Shown piece by piece: positions 58,144 through 64,000 of a stretch of 64,000 bases of DNA (its first letter is position 1; every line of letters begins with the position of its first letter). The notes beneath the pieces were generated by a model. The model saw nothing but the letters and a program-made list of their open reading frames with translations, was not told the DNA's origin and ran no database searches. The stretch comes from an uncultured Tolumonas sp. (GTDB lineage: Bacteria > Pseudomonadota > Gammaproteobacteria > Enterobacterales > Aeromonadaceae): NCBI RefSeq assembly GCF_963676665.1, contig NZ_OY781371.1, forward strand, positions 699,001 through 763,000, in the 5' to 3' direction. The position numbers and the translations under genes were made by a program.

Positions 58144-59154
58144 TCAGTTTGTCGCCATCTTCACCACAACTTTGCCCTTGGCTCGGCCCGTTTCAAGATA
58201 AGCAAAGGCTTCTTTTGATTGTACAAAAGGGAATACTTTATCGACCACGGGCGTAATGTGTCCGGCCTCGATCAGCGCACCGATCGAGGCTAGTTGTTGG
58301 CCGTTGGGTTGAACGAACATGAATGAATAATCGGCGCGGTGTTTTTCGGCTTTGCGTATTATCTTGCGGCTGATCAGACCGAACACAAACTGCATCAAGA
58401 AATTCATGCCTCTTGCTCGTGCGAACGCAACATCAGGTGGGCCGACAAGAGAGATAACTCGACTATTTGGTTTTAAGATCCGCAGGGATTTCTCAATACT
58501 ATCGCCCCTGAGCGTACCCAATACGACATCATAGCCCTGCAAAATTTCTTCGAATGCTTGCGATTTGTAATCAATGACTTCATCAGCGCCCAGACGCGAC
58601 ACTAAATCGACGTTACGGGTGCTGGTGGTCGTGGCTACCGTTGCACCCAGATATTTAGCCAACTGGATCGCAAACGTACCAATGCCGCCAGAACCCGCCG
58701 GAATAAAGACTTTTTGTCCTGCTCGAAGCTGTGCTTTCTCTTTAAGAGCTTGCCACGAAGTCAGCCCCACCATGGGGATCGACGCTGCCTGAACAAAATC
58801 CAAGCTCGCTGGTTTCATCGCCGCAGCACTTTCAGGAACAACCGCAAACTCAGCCAGTGCACCGTGAGGTAAATCGAATAGGCTGGCGAAGATAGCATCA
58901 CCTACTTTGAAACGAGTGACACGGCTTCCTACTTCAAGCACAACCCCGGCCAAATCGCTACCAACCGTGATGGGGAGTTGATACCGTAAAATTGGTTTGA
59001 ATGAACCTTTCGGGATCATGCAATCGATTGGGTTCAAACCAGCCGCATGAACCTGCACAAGCAGTTCGTCATCTTTAATGGTCGGTCTTGGTATGTCGGC
59101 GAAATCGATCTGATCGGATTTGCCATAACGTTTTAATATCAGTGCTTTCATCAT
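58144..59154 (-). CDS. Zinc-independent medium-chain dehydrogenase (NADPH:quinone oxidoreductase-like)
   Basis: About 336 residues from ATG at 59154 or 59151, close behind the SDR stop; the longer frame to 59199 overlaps the SDR gene. Motifs: VHAAGLNPIDCMIPKG, the VGSDLAGVVLEVGSRV loop, and AGQKVFIPAGSGGIGTFAIQLAKYLGA for NADPH binding. No catalytic zinc cysteines, as in quinone reductases. Probably detoxifies quinones or enones. Confidence 0.92.
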   Translation of the reverse strand: MMKALILKRYGKSDQIDFADIPRPTIKDDELLVQVHAAGLNPIDCMIPKGSFKPILRYQLPITVGSDLAGVVLEVGSRVTRFKVGDAIFASLFDLPHGALAEFAVVPESAAAMKPASLDFVQAASIPMVGLTSWQALKEKAQLRAGQKVFIPAGSGGIGTFAIQLAKYLGATVATTTSTRNVDLVSRLGADEVIDYKSQAFEEILQGYDVVLGTLRGDSIEKSLRILKPNSRVISLVGPPDVAFARARGMNFLMQFVFGLISRKIIRKAEKHRADYSFMFVQPNGQQLASIGALIEAGHITPVVDKVFPFVQSKEAFAYLETGRAKGKVVVKMATN

Positions 59155-59155
59155 T

Positions 59156-59944
59156 TCATTTCGGCCCCAAATAGCGCGGAGCAGGCTGTGTTTGTGCAAA
59201 GCCAGGTATCATGGCTTGTCTGGCCGTTTCAAATGTTTGCCATTGTGTCGCGTCATGTAGCGGAGGAATGGTTACCGCTTCTCGCTGATCAAAACCAACT
59301 AAAGCCGCATCTACCAAGTCATTAACATCCATCATGGGTGGAAGCGCATCGACGTCTGCACCTGCACGTTCCCAGATCTCAGTGCGTGTGGCGGCAGGAA
59401 GAACGGCTTGAACATAGACACCTTTGGGTGCGAGTTCTAGGCTCAGCCCTTGCGATAAAAACAGCACAAAGGCTTTGGTCGCACCATAAACTGACAATCC
59501 AAATTCAGGCATAAGCGCAACCGCAGAGCTGATATTGATGATCGCACCTTGACCTGCTTGTGAGAGTCGAGGTGCAACAGCACTGGCAAGACGAACAAGG
59601 GCGGTCGTATTGAGTGTGACCAGTCGCTCTATATCATCGGTCGTTTGTTCAATGAAACTACCACCAAGGCTTGCGCCTGCATTGTTAATGAGGATCCCGA
59701 TCTGAGAATCATCACGCAGTCGACTTTCGACAACGGCTAATTCATTCGGTTGAGTTAAGTCGGCCTGGATGATGTCGATGGTGATGTTATTTTCTTCACG
59801 CAAACGCGTAGCGAGTGTTTCCATTCTTGCTACATCACGAGCAACCAGAACAAGGTTGTGGCCTCGACGCGCGAAACGATCTGCATAAGTGGCACCAATA
59901 CCGGATGATGCACCAGTGATAAGGACGGAAGGTTTAGTGTTCAT
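59156..59944 (-). CDS. Short-chain dehydrogenase/reductase
   Basis: 262 residues, classical SDR: cofactor motif VLITGASSGIGATYADRFA (TGxxxGxG), ILINNAGASLGG (NNAG), catalytic serine in INISSAVALMP and YGATKAF (YxxxK). First gene of the operon, directly downstream of a 46-bp palindrome. Substrate unknown. Confidence 0.93.
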   Translation of the reverse strand: MNTKPSVLITGASSGIGATYADRFARRGHNLVLVARDVARMETLATRLREENNITIDIIQADLTQPNELAVVESRLRDDSQIGILINNAGASLGGSFIEQTTDDIERLVTLNTTALVRLASAVAPRLSQAGQGAIINISSAVALMPEFGLSVYGATKAFVLFLSQGLSLELAPKGVYVQAVLPAATRTEIWERAGADVDALPPMMDVNDLVDAALVGFDQREAVTIPPLHDATQWQTFETARQAMIPGFAQTQPAPRYLGPK

Positions 59945-59963
59945 ATTGGACTCTCTTTTTAAT

Positions 59964-60009
59964 GATTATGAGTATAATCTAAATTGATTTTAAGATTATA
60001 CTCATAATC
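59964..60009 (-). promoter_or_regulatory. 46-bp palindromic operator with 17-bp perfect arms
   Basis: GATTATGAGTATAATCT (59964-59980) and its exact inverse complement (59993-60009) lie between the SDR operon and the divergent TetR gene. Position and symmetry fit a TetR-type operator covering both promoters. Confidence 0.8.
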
Positions 60010-60092
60010 TAAACTGTCAAGTGTCTTTGATGATGAACGACATCAATGTATATTGTGGTTCGGGCAACAGACTGGGAAAGGAACGTGTTGAA

Positions 60093-60655
60093 ATGAAAGT
60101 CACCAAGGCACAAGCACAAGAGAACCGGGCGCGAATTGTTGCGATAGCATCTAAATTATTTCGTGAACATGGTTACGATGGGGTCGGTGTTGCTGATCTG
60201 ATGTCGGCTGCCGGTTTTACCCATGTGTGGGTTTTATAAACATTTCGGTTCCAAAGCCGATCTCATGGCGGAAGCGGCGGCATATGGGCTTTCACAATCA
60301 GCGACCCAGACAAACAACATTGATATCGTTGAATTTGTAAAAACAATACACATCACGAGCGCACCGCGATCAACGAGGTGACGGCTGCACCATGGCTGCT
60401 CTGTGTGGCGATGCTGCGCGTCAATCTGATGCAATTAAAACGACATTTGCACACGGAATTGAAAGCTTACTAACGACGATTGAATATAAAAATTTGAGTG
60501 GTGATAAAGAGAAGGCACGAGCACAGAAGCTAAACATGCTTGCCCATTTAGTTGGCGCAGTCATGTTATCGCGTGCATGCCCAGATGATTCTCAGCTGGC
60601 AGATGAGTTTCTAGAGGTCTGCCGCAATGACATTCTTAGGCAGCTTGCTCAATAA
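60093..60655 (+). pseudogene. TetR/AcrR-family regulator with two frameshifts
   Basis: From ATG at 60093 the helix-turn-helix reads NRARIVAIASKLFREHGYDGVGVADLMSAAGFTH, then leaves frame at CATGTGTGGG (about 60221-60230). The next frame gives GFYKHFGSKADLMAEAAAY up to about 60345, and a second shift before 60362 leads to HRDQRGDGCTMAALCGDAARQ and the C-terminal helices ending at 60655. Together these make a complete TetR protein of the QacR/YcdC-like class, so the gene is inactivated (or misread). Its operator and target operon look intact. Confidence 0.85.
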
Positions 60656-60810
60656 TTGGAATGAATCTAAAACCGTGGCCATTTGTTTTTTGCCTATGTC
60701 ATTGTTAGTTCTATTATTAGATATAAAGAACTCTAAATTGAGTTGCTATCGATGTGTTCATGCATTTGACTCGATGTAGATGATCAACTTAGCAATGAGG
60801 ATCAATCCCC

Positions 60811-61702
60811 ATGACATTTACAAAATGGCGTTCATGTCTTCTGTTCAGCAAATGGATAATCGTTGCTAGTCTCTCGATTGGGTATATTGGAGTCGGTTTA
60901 GCCTCGGAATCAGTTATTCGGTACTTTCCCTCTGGTACTATTTACGAATACAGATGGAAGCTTTTGGAGCTAGCATTAGCACATACCAATGATACAAAGA
61001 AATTACCGCAGTTAGCGCCTTTCTCAGAAGATGTAACGCAAAAACCGAGGTATCTCTTTGTTGGAAGCAGGGGATATTGATGTCATTGCGTTAGGGACAA
61101 ATGCTGAGCGTGAAGCACAGCTATTACCAATAAAGATAGACATCTTACGGGGTATTGGTCGGTTTCAGATTGTTAGTTATCCGGGCTGCTGATCAAGAAC
61201 GCATTACACAGATGGATGAAGTATCACTACGAAAACAACTCATGTTTGGTTTGAATAGCCAATGGGCTGACCTTCCTATTATGAGAGCGAATGGATTTTC
61301 AGTTGTTACTTCTTCAGATTATGAAAATTTATTTGCGATGTTGGCTGCCAATAGATTTGATGCATTTCCTCGGGGTCTAAATGAAGCTCGGCGTGAATTA
61401 GATGAGCGCAAACAGAATTATCCACAATTGGCGATTGAGAAGTCTAAAGCACTCTATTTTCCTTACCGGTTTATTTTTGGGTTAATAAAAACAATGTGGC
61501 ACTAGCTAAAAGAATAGAGCTTGGGCTAAGTCGTTCATTAGCAGATGGATCTTTCCGTAAATTATTCGAGAGTTATCATGCCGCAGAGATCACAGCGATA
61601 AAACAAGAGAAGCGTAAAGTGATCCTGCTTGATAACGCTATTTTGCCCGTAGGCAATGCAAAACCAGATACGAGTTGGTGGTGGCCTAAGTCCAATCATT
61701 AA
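60811..61702 (+). pseudogene. Periplasmic solute-binding-like protein, frameshifted
   Basis: An N-terminal signal/anchor (WIIVASLSIGYIGVGLASE) and four consecutive frames together resemble a type-3 extracellular binding domain: YRWKLLELALAHTNDTKKLPQL, then EAGDIDVIALGTNAEREAQLLPIKIDILRG, then VIRAADQERITQM...NGFSVVTSSDYENLFAMLAANRFDAFPRGLNEA, then NNVALAKRIELGLSRSLADGSF. At least three shifts (near 61070, 61155 and 61470). It precedes a sensor kinase, so it may once have been a signal input. Confidence 0.75.
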
Positions 61703-61744
61703 TTTTCGTCATTGATAATCAGGGAGTTAGGGAATGGAAAAACA

Positions 61745-64000
61745 ATGACGATTTCAACACAAACGCTCTCGAGACGCTTACTTTATACCATGCTCCCGTG
61801 GTATGTGCTGCTGGCTGTCAGTGTTACCGGAATACAGCTTACTATCCAATATTTCACCGTTGACCATGCTATCGGCAACGATTTGGCATCATTGGGGCGT
61901 ACCGTTGAACCAGGTGTAACAGAAGCCGTTTGGGAGTTGGATTCGGTACGGCTTTCATCAGCGGCAAAGGGTGTTAGACAGAATGAGATTGTAACCGGGG
62001 TTCTTATTCGCAATGATAAGGGCGATGTTCTCGAAAGCGACGGCGTTATTCCTGCACAGCAAAAACAATCGATAACTCTGTTATCCCGTCCATATCGGCA
62101 GCAAGTCGTGTCACTTTTCCACCAGTCATCAAATGGTTCTCATCATTTGATTGGTTATTTGGACTTGTACTCCAATCAGAGCGTCCTGTGGGATCGCATT
62201 AAATATAGCCTTTCGGTGATGTTATTAAGTTCAGTCATCGTCACCACCTGTCTCTGGTTTATTTTCTCTTGGGCAATTCGTTTTCGGTTATCGGATAGCG
62301 TAACCCTGATGGCTAAAACGGTCGCAGGTTGGCGATATAAGCCCAAAGAGATGCGAGTCGAGAAGATCGAATATCCATATCAAGATGAATTAGGTGCGCT
62401 CGTTGATGTGCTGAATGAAAGCCAATCGCTACTTTTTGAATCGATACAAAAACTCAATGCAGTGAATCTGAATCTTGAGCAAATTGTTGCCGAGCGGACA
62501 CAAGAGCTGCGGTTGGCTAAAGACTCAGCAGAGCATGCCAACCTCGCTAAAAGTCAATTTCTGGCCAATATGAGTCATGAAATTCGCACGCCAATGAATG
62601 CTATTTTGGGCATGCTTTATCTTGCCCTCAAAAATGATTTACCGTCCAGTTTGCATAACTACCTTTCAAAAGCACAAGGTGCTGCCCATTCTCTGCTGGG
62701 CATTATTAATGACATTCTCGACTTTTCTAAAATTGAGGCGGGTAAGCTGGAGCTGGAAAGTATTGAATTCAGCCTTGATAGTGTATTGGATCAACTGACT
62801 GACGCAATCAATTACCAGGCTGAACACAAGGGTATTGAGTTTCTTATTCGCTACGATACGGCTATTCCGTCGATTTTACTGGGTGATCCACTGCGCCTTG
62901 GCCAAGTGTTACTGAATTTATGCGGCAATGCGGTGAAATTTACTGAGCAAGGTGAGGTAGAACTGGCTTTTCATGCTCTTTCTATCACTGATACTGAGTT
63001 AAATATTCAGGTCAATGTTCGGGATACGGGGATCGGGATGTTGCCTGAACAACAAAATAAATTGTTCCAGAAATTTACTCAGGCTGATCAATCAACAACC
63101 CGTCATTATGGCGGCACCGGGTTAGGCTTAGCGATTTGCAAAAATCTGGTTGAGCTGATGGGCGGGACAATATGGATCGAAGATACTCAATTGGGGAAAG
63201 GAACCACCATCTGTTTTACTGCCCAATTTAAAATGGCACCACAAGTAAAGTCTCGTCGTCATGAATTACTGGAACAAGCAGGCCCATTACTCAACGGTAT
63301 TCGGGTGTTGGTGGTTGATGACAATGAAATGTCGCGTGAAATTTTGGCTGGTATGCTGAGTTATTTCGGTGTGCTTGTTCGTGTGGCGCATAATGGCGCC
63401 GCCGCATTAGCAGCATTGCAGACTGAGAATGAAAGACCGTTTGATGTCGTGTTAATGGACTGGAAAATGCCCGGTATGAACGGGGATGAAGCGGCACAAC
63501 GCATTCATAACGAGATAGTTCATCAGCCTAAAATTGTCATGGTAACGGCCTATGGTCGTGAGGATGTTATCCGGCTGGCAGAACAGGCCGGCGTTGATGG
63601 TTTTCTCATTAAGCCCGTTTCACCGTCCTCGTTGCTCGACACAATTCTTTCCGTCCTTGGGCGGGGGCGAATTTTGGGAGTCCCGGATCATCTGCCGCAA
63701 AAAACAGTTACATTAGCGAGTCATAATAATTTGGCTGGCATTCATTTATTACTGGTTGAAGATAATGACATCAACCGTGAATTTGCGGCCGAATTGTTAC
63801 GTAGCCAAGGGATTGTGGTTGATGAAGCACTCAACGGGGAAGAAGCCGTCTATAAGGTTCAACGCCAGAACTATGATGGTGTATTGATGGATATCCAGAT
63901 GCCGGTCATGGATGGATTAGAGGCCGCTCAACATATCCGTGCTTTGGCAAAAACACCTGATGGTGCGCGTTTCGCTTCATTACCTATTATTGCTATGACC
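61745..64000 (+). CDS. Hybrid sensor histidine kinase with two receiver domains (runs off the window)
   Basis: 752 codons open to the window edge from ATG at 61745. Two membrane helices (residues about 15-33 and 155-178) flank a periplasmic sensor; a coiled coil follows. The HisKA box is [18 protein letters not shown] with H278; the ATPase has N (NLCGNAVKF), G1 (VRDTGIGM), F ([11 protein letters not shown]) and G2 ([11 protein letters not shown]) boxes. Receiver 1 ([23 protein letters not shown]572) and receiver 2 ([27 protein letters not shown]716) follow; an Hpt domain probably lies beyond. Signal unknown. Confidence 0.94.
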   Translation, partial: MTISTQTLSRRLLYTMLPWYVLLAVSVTGIQLTIQYFTVDHAIGNDLASLGRTVEPGVTEAVWELDSVRLSSAAKGVRQNEIVTGVLIRNDKGDVLESDGVIPAQQKQSITLLSRPYRQQVVSLFHQSSNGSHHLIGYLDLYSNQSVLWDRIKYSLSVMLLSSVIVTTCLWFIFSWAIRFRLSDSVTLMAKTVAGWRYKPKEMRVEKIEYPYQDELGALVDVLNESQSLLFESIQKLNAVNLNLEQIVAERTQELRLAKDSAEHANLAKSQFLANMSHEIRTPMNAILGMLYLALKNDLPSSLHNYLSKAQGAAHSLLGIINDILDFSKIEAGKLELESIEFSLDSVLDQLTDAINYQAEHKGIEFLIRYDTAIPSILLGDPLRLGQVLLNLCGNAVKFTEQGEVELAFHALSITDTELNIQVNVRDTGIGMLPEQQNKLFQKFTQADQSTTRHYGGTGLGLAICKNLVELMGGTIWIEDTQLGKGTTICFTAQFKMAPQVKSRRHELLEQAGPLLNGIRVLVVDDNEMSREILAGMLSYFGVLVRVAHNGAAALAALQTENERPFDVVLMDWKMPGMNGDEAAQRIHNEIVHQPKIVMVTAYGREDVIRLAEQAGVDGFLIKPVSPSSLLDTILSVLGRGRILGVPDHLPQKTVTLASHNNLAGIHLLLVEDNDINREFAAELLRSQGIVVDEALNGEEAVYKVQRQNYDGVLMDIQMPVMDGLEAAQHIRALAKTPDGARFASLPIIAMT

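Overview
The window is dominated by a chromosomal (sedentary) integron cassette array, about 1.44 to 47.12 kb, followed by ordinary chromosomal genes to 64 kb. Gene content (OsmB, OFA-family transporter, Lrp and PadR regulators, hybrid kinase), moderate GC and array style suggest a gammaproteobacterium of the Aeromonas/Tolumonas/Vibrio kind; the genus is inferred, not shown. I count 71 complete attC sites (55-87 bp). Each has outer arms of the type RYYYAAC/GTTRRRY, an inner variable hairpin with compensating changes, and an extra base in one arm that sets the polarity. Cassettes read on the minus strand, so the attI/integrase end should be on the right. At about 47.12 kb there is a lone half site with no partner, yet no integron integrase follows in the next 17 kb. 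The left end is cut by an IS110/IS1111-group element that interrupts a cassette, so the array continues out of the window.

Of the 71 cassettes, 38 carry genes or broken genes, 32 belong to one superfamily of ORF-less cassettes and one is an unrelated gene-free cassette. The superfamily has four sequence families that share a conserved 3' tail and a paired stem whose sequence differs between families while pairing is kept (GGTTGCC/GGCAACC, GTGC/GCAC, GCTTGG/CCAAGC). That is the signature of a structured RNA or a folded single-stranded DNA, and it is my main candidate for an undescribed element.

Gene cassettes include probable anti-phage or conflict functions: a Kiwa-like membrane/DUF4868 pair, a Ser/Thr kinase with a DUF3010 protein, a PD-(D/E)XK nuclease with a possible modified-base-reading N-terminus, a HEPN protein, a NYN ribonuclease, a DUF3800 protein, a ParA-like ATPase and three toxin-antitoxin pairs (TacAT-like, ParD/RelE-like, HigBA-like). 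There are also several small membrane-anchored coiled-coil proteins, lipoproteins, acetyltransferases, a LysE exporter and a pentapeptide-repeat protein. Cassette genes on the plus strand are the three TA pairs, a peroxiredoxin with a nonsense codon and a secreted protein behind a perfect FNR box; these run against the array and need their own promoters.

Right of the array: osmB, a cupin protein, a methyltransferase, a decayed multicopper oxidase, a ThDP decarboxylase with a divergent Lrp-type regulator, a PadR/OFA transporter/enoate-reductase-like locus with a 34-bp palindrome, and an SDR/quinone-reductase/hydrolase operon whose divergent TetR regulator is frameshifted although a 46-bp palindromic operator is intact. 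A frameshifted periplasmic binding protein and a hybrid sensor kinase running off the right edge complete the window.
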